The notes under the pieces: generated by a model
Database searches by the model: none
Told to the model about the DNA's origin: nothing
Seen by the model: only the letters and a program-made list of their open reading frames with translations
Position numbers and translations under genes: made by a program
Assembly: GCA_047967505.1 (NCBI GenBank)
Contig: CM106540.1
Origin: Dipteris shenzhenensis
Lineage: Eukaryota > Polypodiophyta > Polypodiopsida > Gleicheniales
DNA length: 64,000 bases
Strand: one strand, 5' to 3'
Shown: positions 11,246 to 22,985 of the stretch, one piece after another
Layout: each line of letters opens with the position of its first letter
Position numbering within the stretch: position 1 is the stretch's first letter

Positions 11246-13210
11246 GTCTCCACCATGGTTACTCTCTGGATCTGCTCCAATTGAAGTTTGCTTTCCAAGT
11301 TGGTTACTTGCCTGTTTAAGCACTTGGAGCTTAGCTGTGGACGAGGAGACTTGAGTTGTAGATGATAGGAAGGTTGATGGTTGAGTTGCAAAGACTTATA
11401 GGCTTCCTAGAAGCCACCTCCCTTTGTAGTTGATTATCGGCGGCGATTCCCACTTTGTCTTGAAGCTCAATCATTTGAAATTTGAATTGATCTCTCTCTT
11501 CACCCACCTTGATTAGCTTTTTCAGCATATTAACACTTGAATACAATGCCCATAATAGAGAGTTTGTTACTCAAATTTGCAAGAGAGTCTCTTACTCAAA
11601 TTTGTGGGTCGGCATATGCATGCCTCCTTGCCCCTAGCATGAGTCCTCCTAGACGAGGATTCGCCAGATGTAAGTGCATGTGCTTGGGATAAACAATGGT
11701 GTCTGTGCACGGCCGTATAATTTGTCCCTACACATGATTATCAGAGATATGCATGGGTAACAAGCATGTGGTAATTGGTGATTTCCTGTAGGGGAGAGGG
11801 TGGTATAGCAGCGGGTGGGCTTACCACCTCTTTGTTTGCAATTGTGGATCCACCGTAGGCTGGGCATCATGTTTTTGCATTGGCTCTTGGAATTCAACCT
11901 TTTGAGTATATGCTCCTTAGGCAACTCTGCTTCCAAATTGGTCATTTGCTTTGGACTTTGGGCAGTTTGAGTTCTGGTATGGGGAGGTGTCATCTCCCTT
12001 TGCCCTTCTACTTCTAAGGTAGTTGAGGCAGATAGTTCTGGCCTTCCTTCTTTTGGCTTTGTCCTCATTGGCATTTATAGTGCTGGTTCTTGGGCATGGG
12101 GAGAAGGCTCTTTAAGCCATGCATCCATATGCAAGGCTTCTAAAATATTTTTAGGCACGCCTAGATCCACTTGAGCCATCCTTGACCTTGGGATATAAGG
12201 GGATCCCAAAAGTCTTCAATGATATCAATGTGAGGGCACTTGGGTGATGGTGGCTCATCATTGATTGGTAACCTCATGTGTTTGAGGTTACGCATCTTCC
12301 ATTGCTCCATGGGATGGCAGCTCCTCCATTCTCTTTGCTTGTAGCCTCATTGTTCGTGCCTCAAGATTGATGTGCGAGGTGTCTTTTTCCTGAATTTGAC
12401 TCGAATCTTCTTTTCCCTAGCTGCATCGATCGTCTCTGCATGAATTTTCTACTTCTCTCCCTCGTCTATGAGAGGAATTCTGTTTATATACAACTCCAAA
12501 CTGGTAGCCTCAGCAGCCTCAATGTCAGCTTTTTCTTTTTCATAGGCCGCATAAAACTCCTTGTCCTCAGAAGGTGGTTGTTTTTCTTGCTCTTATGCTT
12601 CCATCCGAGTCACATTTTCTAAAGTTGACCCTAGGGTCATGACCTCATGTTTACTTTTAGACCTTGTGATCTTCAGGGGAGGAGAGTCATGTATTGGCTT
12701 GCTTATTGAGGTTTACAGACCTTGGGGTGGTTGTGATAGGTGCATTTTCAATGCCGCTTATGCCAGCCTTATTAGCATTTCCTTAGTTGCAAGGCACAAC
12801 CTCTTTGTATACAGCTTTGTTGTTGGTGGGTATCTAATGATGTTGCCCAAAAGATATTGATCCCAATGGTAGTAGATCATCTGGTTAGAGGTGGAGGCTT
12901 TGTGGAAATGTACCACGAAGAGCATGGGCAGAACTTAAACTTGTCAGGATAACCCAGTACGATAAGCTGACAGAAGATCCCCAAGGGTAGGGTAGCCTTC
13001 CTATCCACAATATCATCAAAGGTCTGCTTGGCATGACTGATGGAGAAGCACTGTCGGGTTTTTGCCTTTGTGTGACGGGCTACTTTCTCTCCAATTTTGG
13101 GAACTTTGAGTGCTTTGATCACCAGAGCTGCAGTAAATGTGCACTCTGACCTTGTCCTCTCCATTGTGCCCTGTAATATTTGGCCAACCATTCTTAGATG
13201 CCATGCCAAA
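11246..13210 (-). pseudogene. Degenerate minus-strand coding remnants, proximal part of the split coiled-coil ORF
   Basis: Several minus-strand open stretches follow each other in different frames: 13209-12877 (TFDDIVDRKATLPLGIF near its middle), 12074-11649, 11546-11331 and 11391-11246. The last two are Glu/Lys/Gln-rich with heptad-like spacing (KQMTNLEAELPKEH at about 11930 and RQVTNLESKLQLEQ at about 11300 look like diverged repeats). The final stretch runs in frame into the Copia I target site and out again at 3192. I do not recognise the family. It may be an old transposon gene; no host homologue is apparent. Confidence 0.35.
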
Positions 13211-13251
13211 TTTTAGTGTATACCCCTTAGGCCCAAAAAGATCTCATTTGC

Positions 13252-13256
<5 letters not shown>

Positions 13257-13295
<39 letters not shown>

Positions 13296-13301
13296 GGGGG
13301 T
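13257..13301. repeat. (GA)n microsatellite followed by a G run
   Basis: About 14 GA units (13257-13284) run into roughly 17 consecutive G residues. Frames across it encode Arg-Glu or Pro/Leu-Ser runs and are artefacts. Confidence 0.95.
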
Positions 13302-13486
13302 TGGAGCAAGAGCAAATTCTTCGTGCACGCAGATTGGACGAAAGCATAGAGGGCATCCAAGTACTTCTTGCAAGATCTATGCTTGTAATATCTGTCAAAA
13401 ATTAACAACACTAATGAACCAAGAAATAAAAAATGCAAGATCTATGCTTGTAATATCTGTCAGCAAGAAAACCCTAATTTTGACAA

Positions 13487-16400
13487 AACCACTAACTCAA
13501 ATTTTTGCACAACCACATGAGATTAGTCGTCTACCTTAGCTCTGCCTACAACTCGGAGGAAATTACTTTTGGCTACAATTGGTACACCCCATGATCTTCA
13601 TAGAGAATCTAGAGATACACCCTGCAATCTATCCATGATGACTCTCCATGTGGTCTGTACAGATGAATACCTGTGGTCTAGCTAGGTTTACACCCACTGG
13701 TCTAGTTAGGTTTCACCTCGCAGTCTTCGCAATACCCTGTGCGGTTTGAACGTTTTGCAGTTGGCAGTCTAAAGGAGTTATACCCCGCAATCCAATCACA
13801 CTACACCTCGCAGTCTATACTTTGACCACCCCACACGGTCTACTCAATTGAATATCCTGCAGTCCACTCATTCTATACTCCGTAGTCCATACAAGCTAGA
13901 AAAGACTCTCTCTCCAGTAGGCACACACAGGGCTCAATAGACATACACAGAACCCCAAACATGTGAAAATAGGATAGAATAGACCAGTCACACAACAAGA
14001 ACAGGGTCTAGGTCTACAAAAACAAACAGGTTTCCAAAATCCATTACTGACCTCAAGTTGACCTAAGACCGGGACTAGGACTAGTGTGTGTCGAGCCTTT
14101 AAAAAAAGCTTGACCTACGTTTTGGTTAATTTTTAGTGTCTAACATAGGTTTAATAAATTTTGACATCATGTTTGGGGCAATGGCAAGCTCATCTCAATC
14201 TACAAAGGAATGGGCTACCCAAGGGACCTTTAGTCCCTTTCGATGCAACACCCTCGACCTCAAGGTGGCACAGGCCTCGCAGACCAACAAGGACATGTTG
14301 GTCACCTACAGTGTAGTGGTCTAGACCTCTATGTTCTACAATCAGGAGAGCCAGAAATAATTTAGATCCTTCTGGAGGAGTATAGATCCTTAATCACCGG
14401 TGATGAAATGTCGGGCATATGGGCAAGCCTAGGATTCTCATCATGTTGCCGTCTTGTGGCATAGATGTTCAAAGGGCATATGAGCTAATGACGTCGCTAC
14501 ATGGTCATAAGGATCTGCCGACGCACTAAAGAGATTTTTTACCCACTTGTGGAGTTGCAAAGGCCTCAATTTCTTGTTATGATCAACACCGGGCCTCACT
14601 ACATAAGGAGATGAGTATTGAGCTTATACTTTGGCATTATATGCAGATCTAAGTAGGACTAGTGCTTCCAAGAGATACTAAAAAATGTCCCATTCCAAAC
14701 AAGGACCAAGTCTCAGATAATCCAATCCAAAATTGTCAAAAAAATGTGGAGACATCGATTCTTTCCTTTAAGATGAAGATGAGGGCATCAAAGATGAGAG
14801 TCAGGCAGTGCATGTTACAATTTCATTTATGATTGTTACATACCAGCTGGTCTTGAAGGGATGGTTGAAATTATCGATTCTTCTAAGTTCATTTTAGAAG
14901 AGAATATTTGATGCAGATGCTATTTTGTCCAAGAAATGCAACAACAATTTTTCTTCATCTTGTTTTTAGATGAAGATGCAAAAGTTTGTCCCCCCATAGG
15001 TCCACTTGTGTTGGACACAAGCATTCCTATTACAACCATGGGATTTGCTTCCATAGAAGTTCTGATGGAAACTCCACTTTGAGTTCTAATTCCTTGTAAT
15101 TGAACAGATTGTGTAGGCTTGGGTGTGGCCATAGGGACCAAAATTTGATCAAGAATAGGTCTACCGAGATGAGTAGTATCTATAACTTTCTCTTAAGAGA
15201 GAGGAAGGGATGTATTTTTGTATTTGTCCATGTATGTTGTGTCATAGTATCCCAAGAGATCCTTTTCCACAAAAACATACAAAGTCTTTTCCTCTAAGAG
15301 TGAATTCGCATGAGGGTATAGACAATGAGTTTTCCTATAATAGGCTCCCACATATTTATCACGAGTATGGATTAACTTTACCCTCATGGAATTTACTAAC
15401 TTTGATCTTGGTGGGTTAGTAATAGGGGATTTTGCCTCGATGTCTTTTCCTATATTCTTAATCACCATCACTACTTGCCCAAAAGAATCTACTTCCTGGG
15501 CATTTTTGTGAGTAAATACATAGTCTCTTCTTTCCCCATATATCTATCTCCTTGATAGTTTACATATGGTTCTGGATCAAAGACCACAGGGTGATCCTCA
15601 ATCGGAACCGTGTATCTACCAAGTGGATCTATGTAGATTCTTGCTCCATGCGGGTTCTCAAATTGAAACTTGAGAATCAACCTATAGCTCAAGGAGGCAT
15701 TGAGCTGACTTTGACTTCCCATTTTCTTGGAGTCAATTGTGCTTTCGAAAGCCATGCTAGAGCTAGATTCGGATGTGCTATCTGCAATTAGCTCTTGAGT
15801 TATCCATTGTAGGGGTGCAAACTGTTTTACACTTTCCTCCATAGACACAAGGCTAATGCCGACGTATAAAGGTTTCCAAATCTCAAATTCATGAACTCAA
15901 AAGCCAGAGGAGAGAATACACCTGGCAGTTCAAACCCTTGAGTTCGTTCTCATAGCTTTGAACTGACTCTACACAACCACAAAAGATATGGAAAATATTT
16001 AGTGGTCTACTAGTGGCTTATTTTGATATATTGGACCATCAAAATTTGCAACTTATATGTGCAAATCTAGCCAAAATTTTACACAAGACTACCTAGGATA
16101 TCCTCTTTGGACCTATGGATATGTGCGTCTATCTACAAGGTCTTAAAAACTCTTCACTATTGTTGGAACTATTCTATACAAATCTTGATGTTTGAATGGC
16201 CTACTGATGGATTCTGACATAGCTCCTTTGGGAAGAAGAGTTCCTTAAGGGCCACATTATGCCTTAAATTCTTCAATGTCTCCTTCCCAACTTAGATAAA
16301 CAGATTGCGGGGTGTTCAAATGAATAGACCACAGGGGTGCAGATGAGCAGACCACAGGGTATATTTTGTATAGACCACACGGGGAACTCAAGTGGTCAGA

Positions 16401-16515
16401 CTGCGGGGTGCAGAATTTGAGCAGACCACCGGGGTGTTCAACAAATAGACCGTGAGTTGTTCAACTATGGACTGTAGTCTATTATGAGTAGACCTCATAG
16501 TAAAAATGAGTTAGC
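13487..16515. mobile_element. CACTA-like DNA transposon, probably non-autonomous
   Basis: Two arrays of a degenerate 17-bp motif, consensus ACCCCGYRGTCTRYTCA, lie near the ends in opposite orientation: about 13630-13905 in plus sense and about 16305-16500 in minus sense. Inverted subterminal repeats of 10-20 bp are a hallmark of CACTA/EnSpm elements. A candidate left terminus CACTAACTCAAATTTTT starts at 13487. The right end, read in reverse, is CTAACTCATTTTTACTATG; its outermost bases appear mutated, so no perfect terminal repeat or 3-bp duplication is shown. No TNP2 transposase is recognised. The interior holds family L gag-like sequence on the minus strand. The right end abuts a Gypsy LTR. 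Confidence 0.5.
15193..15848 (-). pseudogene. Family L gag-like fragment (copy B)
   Basis: Two minus-strand frames (15848-15489 and 15471-15193) match the N-terminal module of the family L polyprotein. The first ends with VNYQGDRYMGKEETMYLL, which corresponds to VNYRGHRYYGPDGTMYLV at about 43970-44020. The second holds TLYVFVEKDLLGYYD, corresponding to ILYVFIRESGTQIID at about 44225. Both therefore show the same order and spacing as the other copies. A frameshift separates them near 15480. No knuckle, protease or polymerase follows before the CACTA-like interior changes character near 14900. The fragment appears to have been carried inside the CACTA-like element. Confidence 0.6.
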
Positions 16516-16840
16516 TATTACAGAAACTTGAACAAAATCTTTAAAAAGAAGTAATCCTTGAAAATGTGCACGCTCCTGCTTTTTTCTCGAAAAACCACTC
16601 ATTATAAAGAGAGAAGAGCCTATCACACTTCAAAAGCTTACTTTTCTATGTTAATTGAATATATTTATAAAAAGACAAATGTATGTAATTTTAAATACTT
16701 TTTTCTTGATGATAAATAAATCCAATGTAATATTTAATTCTCATTCTTGTAACACTTTCCCAAGCTAAAAAGAATTTGTCTTCAATTGTACTGCCTCAAT
16801 CAGTGATCTGTATATGTATAGTTACCGATTTGTATATGTT

Positions 16841-17345
16841 TATCATGGGGTCAACCGGCGGTCTACACCATAACAGTAACATATGTATCATGGGTGTTGC
16901 CTCACTCGGCGATCTACACCACTAAATAGTTAGATATTCATATTCATCATGGGTGTTACCTCATCCGACAGTCTACACCATAAAACAATAACATATTTGT
17001 CATGGGTTTTGCCTCAATTGGCAATCTACACCATAAAATAGCTACATATTCATGTTTATCATGGGCGTTTTCTCATTCGACTATCTATACCATACAACGA
17101 TAATGTATTTATTGTGGGTGTTGCCTCACTCGATGATCTAAACCATAAAATAGTTACATATTTATCATGGGTGTTGCCTCACTCAGCAATCTACACCATA
17201 AAATAGTTACATATTTATGATGGCTCCTCACTCGACGACCTACACCATAAAATAGTAACATTGGGGAGTTCATTAATCAAAAACATGTGTTGCCTCCATT
17301 GGCGATCAACACAAAAACCATACATTGCCTCACTCAACGATCTAT
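16841..17345. repeat. Minisatellite, 52-59 bp units
   Basis: About eight diverged units begin TCATGGGTGTTGCCTCACTC, continue with a block like CGATCTACACCATAAAATAG, and then an AT-rich spacer. Starts are near 16843, 16887, 16947, 16999, 17058, 17112, 17163 and 17221, with two partial units to 17345. Unit length alternates by several bases. The array sits between the Gypsy integrase fragment and its pol tail, so it expanded inside the retroelement. Confidence 0.85.
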
Positions 17346-17939
17346 ATACTAACTATCTAAGATGTTTGTTGTTTAAAAGTAGGTATGAGTGATGGGTATT
17401 TACTAGCCAAAAGTGATTTGGAAACCTATTGGGTGTTATGCTCTAGCCGAGATAGCATGACCTCGGAAAGATCGGTGGGCATTTTCTCTTAGATGACCGA
17501 CTTCTGTAATATTTAATGTGTGTAAATAAAATGGTCAAGAGAAGTAACTACCAAGGTCCTAGGTGAGGGTGTAATGGCATTGACTAGGTGGTTCTGAGTG
17601 CTAAGGCCTAGGTGCATCTAAATGTGCAATAATGCCAAGGGGCAAATGGTTTAATTGTGCCCCAAGAGAGGGGTAAATGGTGTACCAAGTAAAAAGGGCT
17701 AAAATGATGACATGTGGCAGAGGGAACCATCTAGGGAGTTGTGGGTTTTGTGGATAGGCATGAGACAAAATTACGTATCTGATGAAGCATGTGATCCACG
17801 AAGTTTTGGCTGGGTGGATATACGTGATGCCATCGCCCGTGATTGGTGAAGACCAGGAGAGAGATAGAAATTAGGTTCGTTTCATTGGGATTCTTCAGTA
17901 GAATGGTTCTTGTACTTAATGAAATATCTATGGTATTGT

Positions 17940-18166
17940 TGATCATCATGGGTCATAGTTACATCATGAGGCAAAATAGTTTTAGGGGTCAAAACTTCTA
18001 CATAATCTTCTAACAAAGACGGGTCATCAATCACATATACAATAGAAAGATTATCTTTAAATGGATGTAATAGACTTATATGAAATGAGTTATATATACC
18101 CCAATGAAGGGAAAATTCTAATTGATAAGCATTGTCATTAATCTTTTGAATGATCTTGAAAGGTCC
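17940..18166 (-). pseudogene. Gypsy integrase C-terminal fragment
   Basis: Read on the minus strand from 18166, the frame gives GPFKIIQKINDNAYQLE, then LHWGIYNSFHISLLHPF. This is the conserved Ty3/Gypsy integrase C-terminal signature GPF..Y+L.LP....H..FH.SLL+P. It continues open to about 17890 and then meets a stop. The catalytic core is not found upstream. Confidence 0.8.
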
Positions 18167-18808
18167 ATGTCAAAGAAAATCTTAAAATTTTGTATGCAAT
18201 CATGCACGAGTGCTAAAACAAGCAAATATATAATTTGCAATTGTCACATGCTTCCTATAATCAAGTGAAAACCTTGTGTGTAGCATAAATTGAATAAAAC
18301 CATACCTGGTCATTCTAGAACTTTTTTTCTTTTTAAGAACGATACCTCTTTTTCTTGCTTGATAAAGAGGATGATGAATCATGTGTAATTTTGAGTGATG
18401 GAAAGTCAAAATTGTGTTTGTTCACCACCTGTGAGTCGACAGAGTATAGCACAAAATTGGTGCAAAATTTGAAAAAACTTTTTTCTACAAAGTTGGAGAC
18501 CATGACGGTTCCAATAGGTCTCGCAAGCATAATTATAAAATTTGACTTTAATGAGGAGAAATCATGCATTATATGCAAAAAAATACTTGCTTATTCCTAA
18601 AATTGTCTCTACACAAAAATAGACTTTAGCTTTTTCTTGTCTGAACAAAAGCATTGCTTCTTATATAAAAACAAGAGAAAGAAGAACAAAAACTCCCTTG
18701 CATCCTTATAGAGAGAGAACCCATGGTCGTAGATCGAGCATGTCACTCTGATACCATTGTTATAGAAACTTGAACAAAATATTTAAATACCAGTAATCCT
18801 TCAAAACA

Positions 18809-20137
18809 ACTGATTTGGGCCGCGAAGCAGCCCGTTTTAAGAGCGAAAGAGACCCACTTTAGGCAGGTCGCGCGAGCTCGTGGACCTTGAAGATACCTTC
18901 AGAGTTGGGTCTCTCTCACACCCCCTCCCCACACTCTCACTCCCTGCTCAACTTCTACTAGAAGAGTTAAACTTTTTGGCCTGCGAGAGGCAAGCGAGAG
19001 AATTTGGGTGGAGTTTTTTGACAAGTTAAAAGTGATGAGTGAATGTAGAGGTGGGTGAGGGGTCATCATAATATATCCAGTGCCATTGTTTGGTCTTCCA
19101 AGTTCACACGATCAAGTTCTCTCATAGCCCGCGCTGATGATGCCTCTTAGTAGCTTGGTTCGCCAAAGATAGCAGCTACAGTCAAACTTTGATACTCACC
19201 AAGTATGTGCCCGAGGAAGTCAGATAAAGATAATGTTAGAGGTGAGTCTCTGTAGTTGAACTGGGATGAGATAGACATGGCATGTATGTGGTGAGGCAAA
19301 CTACAGCGCACCTCAATTTTAATTAGTTTTTTTTTGCTACTTGGTCAATTGTGTGCGCTACAATAGACCATGGTTGCTCTTTTTGACCAACCGTGGTCAG
19401 CAACCATGCTTGTTCATGCGTGTGAGGTATCATTGGCAAGCCATCCTGGAATAACATTCCACTTACCCTCTCTTTATTTAACTAAGCACTTTTAGTGTGG
19501 TTTGTGTTAGTCCCTTCCCCATTCTTTAGTGGCTCTTATCCCATTTCCCTTTTGATGACTAATAACAAGTCTTGAGTTTGAAACTTGTCGCAGGGATCCG
19601 TACCGTGCGTCTCTTCTTCTTCTGCTTTCCGTGGCTGCATCGGCTAGTAGGGTAGGCTGTCCATTTTTGTGAAAGCCTATCCGTCTCGTGATGCTCATAA
19701 CGTTTTTGTGAAAGCCTATCCGTCTCGTGATGCTCATAACGATTTAAAGTAGTACCCTTATCTGATGGGATCGCAGAGGTCTGACATCAACATACCATAG
19801 ACAAAATTGCTACCCATAATTCCTAGCACAGAGAACTGGTCATTCTATCATCACCCTTTGACGCCAACAGGTGTGCATAAAATTTGATATGCTTGCAATC
19901 TTAAATTGTACAGGGCAATGCAACTGCATTGCTGGGCCAACAATAAGTTGATTATATATATTGAGGAGCTGGTAAGTTTTTGAGCTGAATGCAGAGAAAG
20001 CCCACCTTGACTAGAGACCAATTATGTAAGCCTATTTTTTTCATGATTATCTGTTCTTAAGCTATTTATACTGTTGCTCTACTCATGAGCATCTGCAATT
20101 GGTTCAAATCGATGAGAACAGACTCCCATTTTCTTGA
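18809..20137. other. Intergenic; one 39-bp tandem duplication
   Basis: No gene is recognised. The only structure is an exact duplication of a 39-bp unit (TTTTTGTGAAAGCCTATCCG and the next bases) at about 19663-19701 and 19702-19740. This stretch is downstream of the receptor kinase (which reads leftward), so its 3' UTR and polyadenylation signal must lie near 19900-20137, but no unambiguous signal is seen. Confidence 0.5.
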
Positions 20138-22852
20138 TCACCTTGCGGAGACATTAAGAGAATATGGCTGCCCAGCACCACCTTGTGAGATATGGCCCGA
20201 GCTTGCATATTCGCCCAGCGAAGTAGACGACTCGAAAATGAAGGCAAGCGCCTTCTCGATCCTATCGTGGGCCAAACTTGGTGATGGGATCCTGAGCGCA
20301 AAATGGAGGCCCTGAAAGAGGTCGGACAAATTGAGTTGTTCCAGCATGGTGATGCGGCCCTCTAACATGTGGACCACTGTCTCCATGGAAGGCCTCTGAC
20401 TAGGATTTTCAAGCAAACACAAGAATGCTGTCTTCATCATCATCTTGGCTTGCACCATCTCTTCGAAGGTCTCCACTCCTGCGATATGTTTCAAATCGGC
20501 CTCTTGTGCACCCCCTTCATGCGTCATGCGAAGGTAGAGCCACGCAGGAAAGTAGAGCTTCTCTTGCTCTTCAACCAAGGAAGGGTCGAGGTTCCTGCGT
20601 GCACCAAGTAACTCCAGGAGTAGCTTTCCATAGCTGAAGACATCACACTTCGGGGAGATTTCCGACCCCTCAGCAAGCCACTCGGGGGCAAGATATCCTG
20701 GTGTGCCTCGCATAGTTGTGATTACGTGTGTCTCATCCCTGCCCATCAATGTTGACAGCCCAAAATCTGCCACTTTGGCCACAAAGTTATCATCCAACAA
20801 AATGTTTTCAGGTTTGATGTCCAGATGAACCACAGTATCTTTACACTCTCCATGAAGATATGCAAGGCCTCTTGCGGCTCCAACGGCAATGTTGAATCTG
20901 TGCTTCCACAGCAAGGGATTACCAGGCTTCTGTTGACCTCTTGCGGTAAAGAGCCACTGGTCTAGAGAGCCATTGGTCATGTATTCATACACTAAAAGCC
21001 TGTGGCTGCTTCCTTCGGCACAATACCCTACCAGTTCAACCAGATGATAGTGATGCACTCCCCCCAAGATAACCACTTCGGCTCGGAACTCCTTTGCCCC
21101 TTGCCTCAAGCTCTCTAATCGCTTAACAGCCACCTTGGTTCCATCTTGAAGAGCACCAGCATACACAGCTCCGAATCCACCCTTCCCCATCTGCTCACTG
21201 AAATTGTTGGTGATGGACTGAAGCTCTTTGTAAGAAAACCTCCTAGGCAATCCTGGTACATGGCTCCATAACGCATCCTCTGCATCTGCATCATCATCTG
21301 CCCCATAAACTTTTGTGTAGTACATGACTAAAGCTGCCACCAAGACCGCCAGGATGAGCAGAGCGACTGCACCAGACACCAGACCAATCACCAGCCTTCT
21401 TCGATTTGAGTTGGACTCGACGGCCTCTACCTTGAGAAAAGCTAAATAGCTACTGTTCAAGGAACCCTGCAAGCTGCTGACAAATTGACTGGCATGAAAG
21501 CAAGACTTGGAATGATCATGCCAAAAGGCGGCGAGACATGAGCAATTCTGTAGACATGCGTCCTGGCAAGCACCTTGTGATGTGAAATTGAGAGGGGTAG
21601 AATACTTGTTTGGAAAATAGTCCACACCCTCGACTCTCAGGAGACGCTGACCTGCAGAGTTCATCGATGTATTGCAACTCAAGGTGCGCATCAGCGGGCA
21701 GCCCTGCGCATGGTTTGAGGGGAATGAAGATGGGAAAGATCCATCGGAACTGGAGGGGCATTCGCAATTCGAAGGGGCCGAGCAGATTCCATATGGTCCA
21801 CAGAAGTTGGGAAGAAGGCAGTTATTGTTGCTGAAAAGCTCATAGATTGTAGTCCAGGGTGAGCCTATTGAATAGGCAAGCAGGTTACCATCATACTGCA
21901 AGGACAGGATGATAATGTCATCATTGCCAATGGTTCCATAATTAGAAAATTGGGCCTCCTGCAAGCTAGCAGCAGTACCATTATTAGCATCACACAGATC
22001 GGAGGAGTTCGACCCTTGCTGCGATGTTTCAAGCATGAGACCACCCTCGGGATCCATAAAAGCCTGGGTCAGGTTTTTGCAAGTGTGGGTGATGCCAAAA
22101 CTATCATTGCGGCCATAATAGCTCCACAACCAGTAAGGCAGAGGTGATCCAGGATAGCCATCATAATAGAGAGCAAGACCTCCTGCTTCCATCACTAGGC
22201 GATATATGCCATCTGAGGGGTCTGAAGTCGATGCCCAGCTAACAAGACTCATACCTGGTTGGAAAAACTGAGGGGGAGCAAGGGTGTGAGTTGGGTTATC
22301 AGAGCTTTGCCAGAGCGTGGTACTGGCAGAATCAGAGAGCATAAGAGTGCCAATGGGTACACTAAGACCAGAAGGCTTGGTGGTGAGGTCCATGGAGACG
22401 GTGCCGTTCCAAGCAGAGGTAACATTGGAAGACCAGGCAAGCGACCCATCCCCATCGAGCAAGATAAGGTTTCCCGACGTCTGATTGAGGGAGAGGGAGA
22501 AGTTGCGGGAGACTGGGTGATGACGATTGGCCATCCACACGATGGCCCCCATCTGGATTTGGGAGGCCTGCTTGAAGACGAGGGAGGCGAGAATGAAGGA
22601 GGAGTTGGAAGAGGGGCGCGCTGGTATGAAGAGCAGCCATGACGATGGTTGCTGTGTGTCAACCGTGTCCGCCATGTAGGCTACATAAGCTTCCATTCCT
22701 CCATAAGCGGTGAGAGACAGGCGGTTGGGGGAGAGGGAATCCAAGCCGGATATGGTGAACTTCTGAGTTGCCCCGTCCGTGAACCGCACTGCACTGTGAA
22801 GAAGCAGCAGAGAACACAATCCGACAAGCAGCAGCAGGGCACAATGCGGCAT
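20138..22852 (-). CDS. G-type lectin S-receptor-like serine/threonine kinase
   Basis: An intronless 904-residue ORF encodes a complete plasma-membrane receptor kinase. A signal peptide (hydrophobic run at residues 4-20) is followed by a B-lectin domain (about 95-200), an EGF-like segment (Cys-rich, 345-365), a PAN/apple domain (about 390-478), one membrane span (about 487-512) and a kinase domain (about 556-832). Kinase residues are present: GKGGFG at 556-561, Lys577, the catalytic loop HLDIKPEN with Asp678 and Asn683, and DFG at 696-698. Leu677 replaces the usual Arg before Asp678, so this is a non-RD kinase. That is common in pattern-recognition receptors and in the SD2-5-like branch, its likely relatives. 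Many Asn-X-Ser/Thr sites occur in the ectodomain. The ligand is unknown. It is the only clearly intact host gene here. Confidence 0.93.
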   Translation of the reverse strand: MPHCALLLLVGLCSLLLLHSAVRFTDGATQKFTISGLDSLSPNRLSLTAYGGMEAYVAYMADTVDTQQPSSWLLFIPARPSSNSSFILASLVFKQASQIQMGAIVWMANRHHPVSRNFSLSLNQTSGNLILLDGDGSLAWSSNVTSAWNGTVSMDLTTKPSGLSVPIGTLMLSDSASTTLWQSSDNPTHTLAPPQFFQPGMSLVSWASTSDPSDGIYRLVMEAGGLALYYDGYPGSPLPYWLWSYYGRNDSFGITHTCKNLTQAFMDPEGGLMLETSQQGSNSSDLCDANNGTAASLQEAQFSNYGTIGNDDIIILSLQYDGNLLAYSIGSPWTTIYELFSNNNCLLPNFCGPYGICSAPSNCECPSSSDGSFPSSFPSNHAQGCPLMRTLSCNTSMNSAGQRLLRVEGVDYFPNKYSTPLNFTSQGACQDACLQNCSCLAAFWHDHSKSCFHASQFVSSLQGSLNSSYLAFLKVEAVESNSNRRRLVIGLVSGAVALLILAVLVAALVMYYTKVYGADDDADAEDALWSHVPGLPRRFSYKELQSITNNFSEQMGKGGFGAVYAGALQDGTKVAVKRLESLRQGAKEFRAEVVILGGVHHYHLVELVGYCAEGSSHRLLVYEYMTNGSLDQWLFTARGQQKPGNPLLWKHRFNIAVGAARGLAYLHGECKDTVVHLDIKPENILLDDNFVAKVADFGLSTLMGRDETHVITTMRGTPGYLAPEWLAEGSEISPKCDVFSYGKLLLELLGARRNLDPSLVEEQEKLYFPAWLYLRMTHEGGAQEADLKHIAGVETFEEMVQAKMMMKTAFLCLLENPSQRPSMETVVHMLEGRITMLEQLNLSDLFQGLHFALRIPSPSLAHDRIEKALAFIFESSTSLGEYASSGHISQGGAGQPYSLNVSAR

Positions 22853-22985
22853 ATTGGTGATGAAGGGGATGATGGTTTCCTGTTTAACCTTTTAGAATGG
22901 CCCCTTCAGGTTTGGAGAACGTTTATAAAAACATTTTGGCTTGACGCGCTTCCTACTTTGAACTTTCATCGGTCAAAGTTCAAAT
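22853..22985 (-). promoter_or_regulatory. Candidate core promoter of the receptor kinase
   Basis: On the minus strand a TATAAA lies at 22922-22927, about 70 bp upstream of the ATG, which would give a short leader. A W-box core (TTGACC on the minus strand, near 22974) lies about 120 bp upstream of the ATG. W-boxes bind WRKY factors and are common in defence-receptor promoters. The reading is from motif position only. Confidence 0.45.

Larger units (their letters stand above)
16516..18808 (-). mobile_element. Ty3/Gypsy remnant, internally deleted
   Basis: A minus-oriented element can be traced from a 5' LTR stub at 18758-18808, a primer site TGGTATCAGAGTGA read on the minus strand at 18743-18756, and an integrase C-terminal fragment at 18166-17940. 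It ends with a pol tail motif (LKTNSF then LGK, read at about 16790-16755) and a 3' LTR at about 16516-16754. The first 50 bp of the two LTRs match (AGAAACTTGAACAAAAT). The 5' LTR is cut after that. Protease, RT and RNase H are not recognisable, so the element is a deletion derivative. Confidence 0.65.

Noticed and set aside
18355-18600. 81-codon ORF on the plus strand as a gene
   Set aside because: The minus strand is open over the same stretch, no motif is seen, and it lies inside the Gypsy remnant.
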